Part shown: positions 33,040 to 45,377 of the stretch, piece by piece
Layout: every line of letters starts with the position of its first letter
Numbering within the stretch: the first letter of the stretch is position 1
Assembly (NCBI GenBank): GCA_033439265.1
Contig: JAVTVX010000010.1
Coordinates: 7,688,001-7,752,000 of the forward strand
Reading direction: 5' to 3'
DNA: 64,000 bases
Source: Dillenia suffruticosa
Taxonomy: Eukaryota; Streptophyta; Magnoliopsida; Dilleniales; Dilleniaceae
Program-made: the position numbers and the translations under genes
Notes under the pieces: model-generated
Database searches by the model: none
The model's input: only the letters and a program-made list of their open reading frames with translations
Told to the model about the DNA's origin: nothing

Positions 33040-34496
33040 GTCTTCTCATGGCTTCCTTAGGTTCCCAGGTCTGTTCCTCGACCTTGTCGCTCATCCACAA
33101 AACTTTAACAAGAGGAACCTCTTTGCTCCATAGCTTTCTGATCTGTCGATCCAGAATAGCCACGGGCTAAACAGGTAAGCTCAAGTCCTCTCGAAACTCA
33201 ACTGGTGGAGCCTCTAAAATGTGTGAGGGATCTGGCTGATATCTCCTAAGTATTGAGATATGAAATATATCGTGAACATGCGATAGGTCTGCTGGCAGCT
33301 CCAATTTTATGCTACACTTCCGACCCTCTCAAGGATACGGAAGGGCCCAATATACCTGGGGCTCAACTTCCCTCGCTACCCAAATCGAATGACTCCCTTC
33401 AAGAGAGATATCTTTAAGAATACCATATCTCTCATAGTAAACTCTAGAGGTCACCGCCTACGATCTGCATAGGATTTCTATTTATCCTGGGCGGCTTTCA
33501 TCCGCGTACGGATAATCCTCACTTTCTCCTTCGTCTTCTCTACCAACTCGACATTGGTGAAACGTCGCTCACCAACCTCATCCTAGCACAATGGGGTACG
33601 ACACTTCCTCCCATACAATACCTCGTAAGGTGGCATGCCAATGCTCGCCTGATAGCTATTATTATAGGCGAACTCCACTAACAAAAGAGGCCGATCCCAA
33701 CTCCCCCGGAAATCCATAACACATGCCCTAAGCATGTCCTCTAAAGTTTGAATGGTCCTCTCTGACTGACCATCTGTCTGGGGGTGATACACTATGTTGA
33801 AATTCAGTTTAGTACCCAAACCCTCTTGCAGATTGGGCAAAAAACGGGATGTAAATCTGGGGTCTTGATATGATACTATCGACACTGGAACCCATGTAGT
33901 CTCACAATCATATCAATATCGAGGCGTGCCAACGCCTCAAACGAGTAATCACTCATAATCGGGATGAAATGTGTGGACTTAGTAAGTCGGTCAACTATCA
34001 CCCAAATAGCATCATGTTGTGCCAAACTCTACGGTAACCCCACTACGAAATCTATCGTGATATGCTCCCACTTCCACTCAGGAATGGGAAGGGGCTGCAA
34101 AGTGCCAGCTGGACGCTGGTGCTCAGCCTTTATCTGCTGACATACAAGGCAACGAGCAATAAATTCTGCAATTTCCCGTTTCATACCCAACCACCAATAA
34201 TTGTCTCTGATGGTGCGGTACATTTTAGTACTACCGGGATGTAAAGCATAGGCAGATGAATGGGCCTCCTCAAAAATAGCCCTGCGGAGATCACTATCTG
34301 CTGGTACATATACCCGATCTCGAAAAACCAACAGTCTATCCTTGTGAACTCTAAAGTCATCAATATCACATCTGCTGGATTTCTCATAAATACCTCGGAG
34401 CTCTTCATCACTCTGCTGAAACTCCCTGATACGGTGACGCAAACTCGGCCGAACCTCAAATCTGGCTAGTATAGCTCCCTGATCATCGTTAGCCAA
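33040..34496 (-). pseudogene. Gypsy integrase and C-terminus, minus strand (fossil)
   Basis: The frame at 34,029-34,496 holds the integrase zinc region (EEAHSSAYALHPGSTKMYRT, then CLVCQQIKAEHQRPAGTLQP) and the start of the core (WKWEHITIDFVVGLP). The frame at 33,583-33,885 holds the core end ([40 protein letters not shown]). Bases 33,040-33,560 give the C-terminal block seen also at 21,619-21,981. It is broken. Confidence 0.85.
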
Positions 34497-34511
34497 CCTA
34501 ACTCCCAGAGC

Positions 34512-35987
34512 CTAGAGTCCCAATAAACATGAGAGATAAGTACTCTCAGTAGTCTGAGAAGAAGAAGACGACTTCTGACTCAAGGCATCAGCCACTACAT
34601 TAGCCTTGCCCGGATGATAGTCAATGATGAGTTCATAATTCTTTAGCAACTCTAACCATCTCCGCTGCCTCAAATTCAGCTCCCTCTGAGTGAACAGATA
34701 TTTCAGAATCTCGTGATCTGTAAACACTCTGCATGTGACCCCATATAAATAGTGGCGCCATATCTTTAGTGCAAAGACTATGGCCGCTAACTCCAAATCG
34801 TGCGTAGAATAGTTCACCTCATACTTTTTTAGCTGTCGCGAAGTATAGGCGATAACTCTACCATCCTGCATCAATACACAGCCCAATCCCTGCCTACTGG
34901 CATCACTGTACACCACATACTCTCGACCACTCGTGGGAAGGGCTAGAATCAGAGCGGACGTCAACTGCTGTTTGAGCTCCTGAAAGCTCACCTCACAACG
35001 GTCATCCCAGACAAACTTGACATTCTTTCGCGTCAATTTACACAATGAAGCAGCTATCTGGGAAAACCCCTCAACAAATCTACGATAATACCCGGCTAGA
35101 CCAAGAAAATTCCTGATCTTAGTCACTGTCTGTGGCTGCTCCCATCTCGTAATGACAATGACTTTTTGCGGATCGACAAAAATACTCTCCACAGAAACTA
35201 TGTGGCCAAGAAAACCAATCTGCCGCAGCCAAAATTCACACTTGGTGAACTTGGCATAAAACTGTCTCTCACGAAGAGTCTACAGAATCACCCTAAGGTG
35301 CTGAGCATGCTAATCATCACTCCGCGAGTAGACTAAGATATCATCAATAAAAATAATAACGAACCGGTCCAAATAATCATGAAAAATTCGGTTCATCAAG
35401 TTCATGAATGCAACGGGGGCATTAGTCAACCCAAACGGCATGACTAGAAATTCGTAGTGTCCGTATCGAGTGTGGAAAGCTGTCTTTGGCACGTCTTGAC
35501 TCCTAATCCGCAACTGATGATATCCCGATTGAAGATCAATCTTCGAGAAAACTTGAGCACCTTGCAATTGATCAAATAAGTCATTTATGTAAGACAGAGG
35601 ATATCTGTTCTTCACAGTCACCCGATTAAGTTGCCTGTAATCCACACACAATCTCAGTGAGCCGTCATTCTTCTTTACAAATAGCACTCGAGCGCCCCAA
35701 GGGGACGTGCTAGGATGGATAAACCTCTTATCCAACAACTCCTGCAGTTGAACCTTGAGCTCCCTCAGCTCAACTGGCGCCATCCTGTATGACGGCACAA
35801 AGATAGGGGTAGTCATCGGAACTAAATCGATTTCAAAGTCAAACTCCCGAACCGGTGGTAATCCGGGTAACTCCTCGGGAAAAATATCAGGAAAGTCCTG
35901 TACCACTGGGACATCCTCCAGTCTCGGTCCCTGAGCAGTGGTGTCAATGATATGAGCCAGGTAAGCCGCACATCCGTGGCGAATCAT
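34512..35987 (-). pseudogene. Gypsy reverse transcriptase and RNase H, minus strand (fossil)
   Basis: RT (35,310-35,987, 225 aa) has [70 protein letters not shown] and the catalytic [11 protein letters not shown] box. RNase H (34,512-35,192, 226 aa) has [35 protein letters not shown] and [10 protein letters not shown]. These are the best preserved polymerase pieces in the window. Lineage is Tekay/Del-like, as for the element at 13,839. Confidence 0.88.
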
Positions 35988-35999
35988 GCGTTTGGCGAA

Positions 36000-37764
36000 T
36001 CATCCGGACACCACCCAAGCGTCTCTCACGGTGTCCTTCGTAACTACAGAATAATATAATCCAAAGCCCTCAAGGCTAAAATCAATATCGTATAAAAAAT
36101 GTACCGAAATCAGGTTTACAAACCAAATGTAACATATAGCTTAAAATGACACATTATACATTTCAACCACATGGATGCATAATTTTATAATTCAAAACAG
36201 TTTTTGGACACTCAATCAGTTCATAAAAATCAATTTTAAAACCAATCAAAACATTTCAAGCATACGACAAATCATGCACATTCATCAAAATGTTATAAAA
36301 TAGGGTTTACATATTAAACAAAAGTATTGAAATAAATCTCAATCACAGTTTTGGGGAGGATAGCGCACTCCCCAATAAAATCACAATACGTAGAGCAAAG
36401 CTCCCCTCAATCGAATCACCAAAACAACCAACATAATCAAATCATCACGATTCGATATTAAATAAAGGCCTAGTTATGGATCTTCAATTTTTCTTTCCAA
36501 CCAAAACTATTTAATTTGACAAAATTTATTCAAGTGTTAAAAAGATTTCCTTTCTCTCACCTGGGGTTCCTCGAATCTCGGATCTAGTTTTCGTTCGCCC
36601 GTCGGTTTGGGTCTAAAACCTGAATGTTCCCAAATTTGAAACAATTGTGAACAATTTAAGTTCAATTACTAAAGAAATTCGAAACCCTAGTGCGAAAATC
36701 GAACTTTGAGTCATTTACCTTCGCAGAGGCTCATGGACTGTCACGGGCCATCGCGGGCTTGTGGGCCGCGGGCTGGCGGGCTGATGGGCTGGCAGGCCTG
36801 GTGGGCCTGCGGACCTGATGGGTCTGGCGGGCCTGGAAGGCCTACAGGTTGGTAATGGGCCGCGAGCCGGATTGGGCCGCAGGCTGGACTGGGCCGCGGG
36901 CCTACGGGCTTGCAGCTGGCGACCTGTGGGCAAGAGCGCAGTGGCTAGGGCTCGCGCTCGCGAGTTGGATCGAGCGCTCGCGCAGTGGGTCACGCGTCAG
37001 AGCGCTCGCGCTCGTGCTGGGGCGCGCTCGAGTAGTGGATCGCGTACTGGAGTGCGCTGTGCTCATGCTGGGGCATGCTGGAGGGCGTGCTGGCGCAGGG
37101 GAGCCCATGCTAGGGCGCGCTGGGGCACGCAGGGGCTCGTGCAGAGGCGCACAGGGGCGCGCTAGCGCTCATGCAGGGGCGCGCTAGCGCTCATGCAAGA
37201 GCGTACAGAGGCGTGCTAGCGCTCGCGCAGTGCGCGCTCGCGCTCGGGAGAGCGCACAATGCTCTGCGCTGTCGCGCGCGCTGGGGCACGCAGGGGCTCG
37301 TGCAGAGGCGCACAGGGGCGCGCTAGCACTCATGCAGGGGCACGCTAGCGCTCATGCAAGAGCGTACAGAGGCGTGCTAGTGCTCGCGCAGTGCGCGCTC
37401 GCGCTCGGGAGAGCGCACAATGCTCTGCGCTGTCGCGCGCTCTGGCACTGTGGCTCGATCTGGCGCTGTCGCGTGCTAGTGAGCTAGTGATCGTGCAAGG
37501 ATCGCGCACTGGGCTCGCGTGCTGTGGGCTGGAGTGCTCGGGCAATCGCGCGCTCGTGCTGTGGAACGTTGGCAGTAGATCGCGCTCGGCTGGGGTCGCG
37601 CAGCTCGTGGGAGATCGTGCTGCGCAGAGGAGGAAGGCGCTGCAGCTAGCGCGCTCACGTGAGGAGGGAGGAGCAGCGGCGGCTGGGTGCGGTGGCGATG
37701 GTGGCGAGCGGCAGTGCTGGCGGTGGCTGCGGGAGAGGAAGAGACGAAGTGAGAGAGAGAGAGA

Positions 37765-37812
<48 letters not shown>

Positions 37813-37855
37813 GGAAGAAAATTAGGGCTTTAAGCCCTAATTTTAATTTTCCCCC

Positions 37856-37886
<31 letters not shown>

Positions 37887-37909
37887 CTCTTCTCTTCTCT
37901 TTTCTTTAT

Positions 37910-37948
<39 letters not shown>

Positions 37949-38086
37949 TTTTTACCCAATTTTCACGGATACGACAATAATTTTAAATACACCAAAAATT
38001 TCATTTAAATACCCCAAAATCAAAAATTAATATAAATAAATAAATTTTCTCGTACAAAAATACGGTATCACATAGTCGGCGTTACA
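36000..38086 (-). repeat. 5' LTR (element sense) of the minus-strand Gypsy element
   Basis: It is collinear with about 31,220-32,967, about 7 percent different in the stretch compared, and shorter overall than the other LTR. Its GC-rich tract (36,720-37,700) contains a 161-bp tandem duplication (37,121-37,442). GA run, hairpin, poly-T and TA run follow at 37,750-37,946. Long frames in the GC-rich tract are composition artefacts. Confidence 0.88.
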
Positions 38087-38091
38087 GTTCA

Positions 38092-38213
38092 AGTGTTCTG
38101 TTGGCATTCCCATGGCTATTCCGTACTCGTCCCACCCGCTTTTTACCGCTATGCATTCGTCATCGGATACTATGTAGACATCCTCAATTCTTATGTTTGA
38201 GCAAGAGGCTGGA
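38092..38213 (-). pseudogene. Polygalacturonase pseudogene, unit 2, exon 5 piece (5' side)
   Basis: It matches the first 120 bp of exon 5 of the intact PG (54,430-54,547). Minus-strand reading gives SCSNIRIEDVYIVS and then the catalytic region, but the intact SGDDCIA is changed to SDDECIA, removing the Gly-Asp-Asp order. Beyond 38,213 the intron matches the intact gene (54,548-55,537) to about 39,231. The homology then jumps to text like 57,545 onward: exons 1-4 and the introns between them are gone. The other half of exon 5 lies on the far side of the Gypsy insertion. Confidence 0.88.
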
Positions 38214-39904
38214 AAAACATTGGTATGTTTAGAAGAGAATACAAAAAGAATGCAAGGACAAGGTGTTATGGTTGATTCTAATCATAAGATTGTATATTAT
38301 ATGAGACTTTAAAGACATTTCTTTGGCGTAGTTTGGCTTTTGAGGAGACCAGCTTTTGAGGGTATTTTGACCGTCTTGACAAACACCTCAAACTGATGTT
38401 CAGTTTTGTTTAGCCTCGGTCGAGGCGACCCAAACAGGACCTTGGACCCAGTAATAATAAAAGCATAGTCCATGAAGTTCAAAATCATTTCCACTTATGC
38501 AAGTCTGTTTTGAAATTGAGCTATCATTTTGTGAATTTCGAAGCAAATCTAATTAATTTTTTCAAAAAATGTTATTTAATAGTTCAAGTAGTACCACTTA
38601 AAGGTAGGATATTTCTTGTTTAAATTATGTTACTTTTTATAATTTTATTAATCATTACATAATATTTTATAATTGATAATAATAAAAAATATTAGAGAAA
38701 ATATAAAATATTTTCTAATGTAAATTTTATCACGTTATATTTGAACTACCGGTATGAACTAAAACATTGTTCTTCTATTTTTATAGGAATCAGGCTACAA
38801 GAAACTATTGTAATTCTAATTATAGTCCTTTTGGAGTGTAAAATGTATGTGTCTTAATCTTCATAATGTACGAGACAAATGTAGGTAATGTGTACATTTC
38901 AACGTAGGTCAAATTCTATAGTTACAAATTAACTATCGATCTCTCATTTCAGTTCGCTCTTTGTCAAGTGACATCTTCTCCAGTCCTCTTTCATGAATCA
39001 ACTATTGTCCAATGTCTATGTCCATGCCTTCCAGATTTGGAATTGCAACCATAACATTTCTTTTCAATCCATGCATGCAGAACTATAAAGGGGAAGAGAG
39101 AAACGGTGAATGTGAACATATTAAAAAGAGGGGATGACTTTATACCTTAGCATTTCACATGCAGTGATGCAATGCACATGTAAAATACGTCAGAAAAGTA
39201 ACTGGAGATTGCCAAAATGGGAAAGCAAAACAAACCTGGTTTCAATTAAAAAAAAAAAATCAAATCTGTTGGAAGATATAGGAGAATTTATAGTGAGAGA
39301 AAAAATTCAAAGCAACTACACAACTCCGGGAAAATCTGTAAAGAGTGATGAAAAATTAAAAAAAAATGTTAGCAAATATGGTTTCGATATCTTTTGGAAG
39401 ATGTAGGACAAAAGCATAACCAAACGTCTGTTTAAGTAAATTTTGACGTGTGCTAGGAAACCAGTGGCAACGGATTTGCTTATTTCACTTTTTGGCTCCA
39501 TACCTTTCAGCGCATACCATATCTCTTCTCTTCTTTATGGTGTAGTTATGTTTTTCTCTAAATGGGGTTTGTATTTTATCTTGTCTACGATTGGTTCTTG
39601 TAAAAGTGTTTTGGTCCACATCTTCCCTAAACAAAATTGAAGATTGAAGTTTTAATAATTACAGTAGGGAGCCTTTGATACACACAACGTTTGACGATTG
39701 CGTATACCCAAATATAAATGGTTGATAAACTTTGCACTTTCCACCATCAAGCTAACAGTATTATTAATTTGTTATTAAAATTTTTCCAAACTTTAAAATT
39801 ATTATAAACATAAACATTTAATTTTTTTTAATCTTTTTGTTACCCAAATATAAATGATTGACGTATGGAGATGGAGCTGATATACCTTTCAAATGGTTGT
39901 GAGA
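38214..39904. other. PG unit 2, intron remnant and upstream flank
   Basis: Bases 38,214-39,231 are collinear with intron 4 of the intact PG gene. Bases 39,285-39,640 are collinear with 57,542-57,840, upstream of it. Bases 39,640-39,850 are collinear with 58,310-58,600. The join near 39,232-39,285 marks a deletion of about 2 kb relative to unit 3. No working gene remains. Confidence 0.75.
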
Positions 39905-41300
39905 TATTGAGTTTATAATGTGGAATTAAAAAAAAAAATGTGTATTTCAAATCATGGTTGATTTCTTCTCAAATTTCTCATATCAATTGAAGTATTGATC
40001 ATAAATTCAAATCAATATTATACTCTTCACAACACTACGCGCCAAATCCGTGTATTTAAATATCCAAATTTTCAAAATTGTGTATGTGAAAATAGATCTC
40101 TCTCTCTCTCTCTCTCTCTCTCCCCATTAGGAAAAAATTGAAAGGGAGGGGAGATGGTTAACTTTTCTTAACCGTTCCCCCTAAAATTTTTATTAATTTA
40201 AAATTTGAATTTAAATTCAAAATGTCTCTATGAATATAACCACCTTCATCTCCTCACTTGAACATAATAGGCGTTTTATGTCTATCTCACAATTAGAACT
40301 CATGTGATCTTAGACAACACTTCTTTGGATTTTCATATAGAGTCGTGTCATGCGATTGGAGATTACATTTACAAATAAAGACTTTTCGATACATTGATTA
40401 AGGTAATCGATAAGTTATCGTTAGTACAAAAACTTATAGTACCCCAAACATAATATATTTCATTTATAGAGCTTCTTTTCTCATCAAAAGTAATTAGCAA
40501 TAATTGTTTGACCATGTATCTATTATTATGTTCAAGTTTCAACATAAGCAAACACAATAGGTTAGCCTGTGAATACAAAATATTGATATAATATCGATTG
40601 GTCTTTATTATTCCTATTTGAATCTCTCTATATTAATTTAGTTGCTTTTTTAGATATCTCCTGCAACCCTATTTATCTCAAAGACCATAAGTAAGCATGT
40701 TAAAGTAGCATACACACAATCAAAACTTCTAAAAATAGCCAAAAGTAATAAGGCCACACATTAGTTCACCTCATGGGTTTCAGATCTCACACAGTAGAGT
40801 ATGGGAATTCAAAATATCACACAGTGAGGCATAGAAATTCAAAATATCATCCTCTCATAAAAAAACTTGCTCTTACTAGCTCTTGTTCATTTATCACACG
40901 TGATATGAAATACGTGTCATGATATCACTTCTCCATTTCTCAAAAGTGCATACGTTGATTTTTCTAATACCGTATAGGTTTAACTTCAGTCTACATGTAA
41001 GATTGAATAGAAATCTTAAAGAGAGTATCTGAGATGAAATCACAAAATATAGGCAACTTTTGAAATCTTAAATCTGGTTACTTACAGGCAATTCATATAA
41101 GTCACACCGATGTATGACCTCATCCTAAACACATGTTAAGGTGATTTGTGCTTTATGTATGGTCACTCTCAAAACCCTTTACATTTAGAAATCGTCTCGT
41201 CTGTACTTACTCAGAGTTAGAAGTGATAGTTCGTGTGTGAGAGTCGACTTCGTCTGTCTAACATATCTTTATTAAATCATATATCCAAAATATGATAATA
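39905..41300 (-). repeat. Copia B low-coordinate LTR (right end approximate)
   Basis: It starts TATTGAGTTTATAATG, aligned with TGTTGGGTCTATAATG at 462 and TGCTGGGTTTATAATA at 28,927. A CT run lies at 40,098-40,122. I could not fix the inner LTR boundary: homology to a second LTR is lost because the high-coordinate LTRs stop early. There is no coding sequence. Confidence 0.55.
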
Positions 41301-41440
41301 TAATATGGATGCACTATCATCAAAATAGTTAATTTCAGTGAATAATGCATATGTATTCATTAATAAACATTAAGTTTTTACAATATAGAACAAACAAGAA
41401 ATGTTAAATTCTACGAAAACCCAAATACTTTACATATCTT

Positions 41441-42100
41441 ACAAAAAAGTCTCTCACTATGGGCATAGTAAGAAGGGATCAACTACCATATTGTGTATAC
41501 ATATATATTTCACAGTCACTTCACTCTTGTTGATAAGATCTATTATATAATTGTATCTTTTATCAGTGTTTGGAGTTACTATGTTATTTAGTCTTTTGTA
41601 TAAACAATTATAGCTTAATTATCATAGTATATAAGCATAAGTCCCTCACTATTTGTCTCACAAAAAAAGTCTCTTCCTATGGGTTTAGTAAGGGGATCAA
41701 CTACCACATTGTGTGTATATATGTACTTCATAGTCACTTCACTCTAGCTGATGATATCTATTATATAATTGTATCTTTTATCTATGTTGGAAGTTACTAT
41801 ATTATTTAGAGTCTTTTGTATAGACAATTACGGTTTAATTATCATAGTATATAATCATAAGTCTCTCACTATTTGTCTCACAAAAAAGTCTCTTACTATG
41901 GGTTTAGTAAGGGGATCAACTACCATATTATGTGTATATATATATTTCATAGTCATTTCACTCTTAGTGATGATATCTCTTATATAATTATATCTTATAT
42001 CTATGTTTGGACTTACAATATTATTTAGGGTCTTTTGGGTAGACAATTGCAGCTTAATTATCATAGTATATATTCATAGGCTTCTCACTATTTGACACAA
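41441..42100 (-). repeat. 220-bp unit present three times in tandem (Copia B RNase H end)
   Basis: AAAAAAGTCTCT...TATGGG...TAGTAAG...GGATCAACTACCA starts at 41,443, 41,663 and 41,882, with periods of 220 and 219 bp. On the minus strand the third copy encodes the RNase H end of Copia (IDIRYNYIRDIITKSEMTMK, NMVVDPLTKP). The three copies differ at many sites, so the triplication is old. Confidence 0.85.
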
Positions 42101-42559
42101 CCCCTAAGTTGTTTAAAAATCTCCTAAGACAAACACCTTGTTGAACTATTGTAGTATGCAACAAACCCAATTTCCATGGTTGATAATGATATGCAGATTT
42201 GTTACTTGCTACTCCATGATATAACACCATTGTTTAGTAAGAAAGCAAAACCTAATATATATTTGCATCAAATCACCCCCAATCGACATCTAAATATCCA
42301 ACTAAACAAAAGCCTTCTCATCTATCTATGACACAAGGAGAAGTCTGTAGTTTCTTTTAAATAACTCAGAATCCTCCTTATAGCTTTTCATTGTCCCATT
42401 CCAAGATTTGATTGATATCCACTCACCAAACAGACTACATAGTTAATGTTTGGATGTGTGCACAACATAGCATACATAGGGCTACCTGCTACACTGGCAT
42501 ATGAGACTCTTCTCATATCCATTATTTTATCTTAATTTTTAGGACACATTTCAAGACTC

Positions 42560-43440
42560 AAGTTCTCACCTCTAGCGATAGGAATATCTATGGGTTTATA
42601 ATCACCCATCCTGAAACATTCAAGAATTGTCTTAATGTAAGGTTCTTATGAAAGAGCTAATATTCTTCTCGACCGATCCATTTGGATCTTAACTCGAGCA
42701 TGAATTCAATTTCATCCATATCTTTTATACCAAAATTCGGTGATAACCATTTTTTTATCATTATCAGATACTCTCTGTTATTTTCAGTTAATAAAATATC
42801 GTCAACATATAAATATAGAATTTCAAAGAAATCACCTAAACATTTCACATACATGTAATGATTTTTCTCAATTATTATGAAATCATAAGATATCAGCTCA
42901 TCATGAAATCTTAAGTACTACTGTCAGGAGGATTGTTTAAATCATATATTGACTTTTGAAATTAATAGATTTTATCTTTTAACCTTCAAGAACATGGTTG
43001 TTCTACATAAATCTCCTCATCCAGCTTTCCATTCAGGAAAGTAGTTTTAACATCATTTTGATACAATTCTAAATCCATGTTAGCGATAGTCATTAGAAGC
43101 AAACGAATCAAGGTAAACTTGATTACTAGAGTAAAATTCTTATCATAATCTATAACCTTCATGTGGGTATATCCTTTGGCTGTCAAAAGAACCTTATATC
43201 TCTCAATTGACCCATTAACTTTTCTCTTGATTTTGAGAATCCCAGACTTCGTTGATTCTCAGTGAATATATATTTTCTTCCATTGCACTTCTTTATTGAT
43301 ACTTTATAGGACCAGTAAGAACTTCTGAACTGTCTTAGACCACTCATTATCTTTAGGAGTTACAATAAGAGCCTCCCTTCAATTGTGAAGTGAAATTTAG
43401 GTACATTTTGATGATCATTCCTATGGGAAAGATTTGAAGA
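42560..43440 (-). pseudogene. Copia B reverse transcriptase (fossil)
   Basis: The minus-strand frame at 42,657-42,854 has the catalytic YLYVDDILL box of Copia RT. The frame at 42,986-43,186 has the upstream RT region (TAKGYTHMKVIDYDKNFTLV, MDLELYQNDVKTTFLNGKLD). These are standard Ty1/Copia signatures. It is broken. Confidence 0.82.
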
Positions 43441-45377
43441 AACCTCTTTACCCCTCGATGGAACGCTCCGACTAGTACCAAAATCCATAATTGATCTATA
43501 ATCTCATTTAATAAGTACATTTGAGCTATTAGATTTATTCATCTCATAAAAGATAAAGTTTTTATCAATTTTCCCACTTGTAGAGAAATCATTCTCTAGA
43601 AAAGTTACATCATGAGACTTCAACTCTGTAATGTTGTCGTCTATATGTTCACCTATTAACACATACCTCTTAGAGTGTTTAGACTACCCAATAAAGATAC
43701 ACTTATTTCCTTATGGCCTTACTTGTCATGTGGGTGCAAGGAATGATGAACATATGGGGGTACATCACTATGGTCTCATATAATTAAGGTTAGACCTCCT
43801 ACCTGTTCATTATTCATAGGGAAATATTCGTTATAGATTTCAATGGTACATGGTTAAGACCATGGATTGCAGACAATAGCGCACTCCATAATAGGAGACA
43901 GGTAAATTTACTTACGTCATTAGTGATCTAACAATTTCCAATAGTATTCTATTTTTCTCTCAACAACTCCATTTTGCTAAATAATTGCAGGAATAATCAA
44001 GTGTCTCATGGTATAGTTCTCAAAATATAGTTCTTTAAACTAATTGGATAGATATTCGTACTCTTGATCAATTCTAAGAGTTTTAATTCTCATGTCTAAT
44101 TAGTTTTCTACTTCACTTACAAACTTTTTGAAGCATTCTAATACTTTAGACTTATGAGAAATCAAATAAATATAACCGAAATACGTGTAATCATCTATAA
44201 ATATTAAATTTTGTCGAATATCTTACGCGCAAAGGATATCATGCAAATAAAGGGTTTGGCTACTAAGCAGCTCTAGCTTGCAAATGCATATTCCTTTGAC
44301 ATTCACAAATGCACCACTCCTTATGTATATCCTTCTTACATCAACATTCAAGTGACGGAATTCCATGAACACACTCCTATCACAAGCTACATGATCTATA
44401 ACTCTTAAGTCTACAATACACATGGGAAAGGAATCAGTAATATCACTGTCGAAGACAAAAGATAAACCATGTACAGAGAAAAGAACATACCTTTCACTCC
44501 TTTCACTCACGAATGAAATGATCAAACTAACCACAAACATAACACTTCACTTTGGTCTTGTCCATTGGTTTTCTCTTGCATTTTTGTACCTTGTTCCTAG
44601 GGGTTTTGAGATAAGTGTCTCTTGCGTTCTTTTTGGTCTAACCAGAGAGAGACCGGGTAGCTACTTGATGTTCTTCTTCCAACTCACAATGATGAATCAC
44701 ATTAGCAAACTATGAATACCATCATCATGTGTAAGGCATGTCTTCATGGTTTTCCATGAATCAGGTAATGACTGAATCACTCCCGAGACTTGTAGGTCAT
44801 CTGACATTGGCTTGTCTGTGTTTTTAAGCAAACTGATCATACTAGATATCTAAATCAAATGTTGCTTCATGATATGATTTGGATACTTGTCATAAATTAT
44901 AAACTTATAAGCAAGAATTCTTACTTTTGGGGTCGAAATGACTCCAAAATACTCCTTCAAAACAAGTCACATTTTCTTAGCTATTGGGTACTGTTCACAT
45001 ACCAGGATCAATTAATCAATCATGCAACTGATGTGTATAGCCTTAGCTTGGATGTCCTTCTTCCAACTGTAGAAGATATGTTGATCTCATCTTCCTTATA
45101 CCATGGTACCCTTCTTAAGGCCCATCATCTCATGCATTATGACTTCTGTGAACTCTTGCTCCTTGAGAATAAACTGAACTTTTCGGTACTAAATATCATA
45201 GTTGTCATTATTTAGTTTGTCCCCCTTATTCAAATCAATTATAATTTTCTTCAATGCAGCCATATTTTCTAGTAGGTATAAAGTGATTGAGTGACTTAAT
45301 TGATACTTATTAATTATCTCAATAAATTTATATATTTTCGAATCAACAAATATAAAACAATTTAATGTAAAATTCAA
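43441..45377 (-). pseudogene. Copia B integrase and gag remnants (fossil)
   Basis: Bases 43,450-44,220 are collinear with the integrase part of Copia A (8,410-9,060). The frame at 44,223-44,540 is the protease-side region (IDHVACDRSVFMEFRHLN-like text). Bases 44,640-44,870 are gag mid-region. The frame at 45,189-45,377 ends with a gag N-terminus (MAALKKIIIDLNKGDKLNND, then NYDIW-like text), a usual Copia gag start. It is broken. Confidence 0.7.

Larger units (their letters stand above)
30137..38086 (-). mobile_element. Tekay/Del-like Ty3/Gypsy element in the PG pseudogene (broken)
   Basis: This is a 7,950-bp minus-strand element. Outer ends are TGTCACGCTCC (30,137) and GGCGTTACA (38,086). 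Flanks ATTCA and GTTCA form a 5-bp target duplication with one mismatch. It has an LTR at 30,137-32,967, the polymerase region (33,040-35,990) and the other LTR at about 36,000-38,086. Recognised parts are RT, RNase H, integrase and the C-terminal block; gag, most of protease and the primer site are not seen, so it is incomplete. The RT, RNase H and integrase frames are more open than in the element at 13,839. In about 245 hand-aligned LTR bases (31,232 against 36,011 onward) I count about 17 differences, near 7 percent, so it is not obviously younger. Confidence 0.9.

Noticed and set aside
37391-37825. 144-aa frame as a gene
   Set aside because: GC-rich LTR tract with a tandem duplication; no protein family and no conservation as protein between LTRs.
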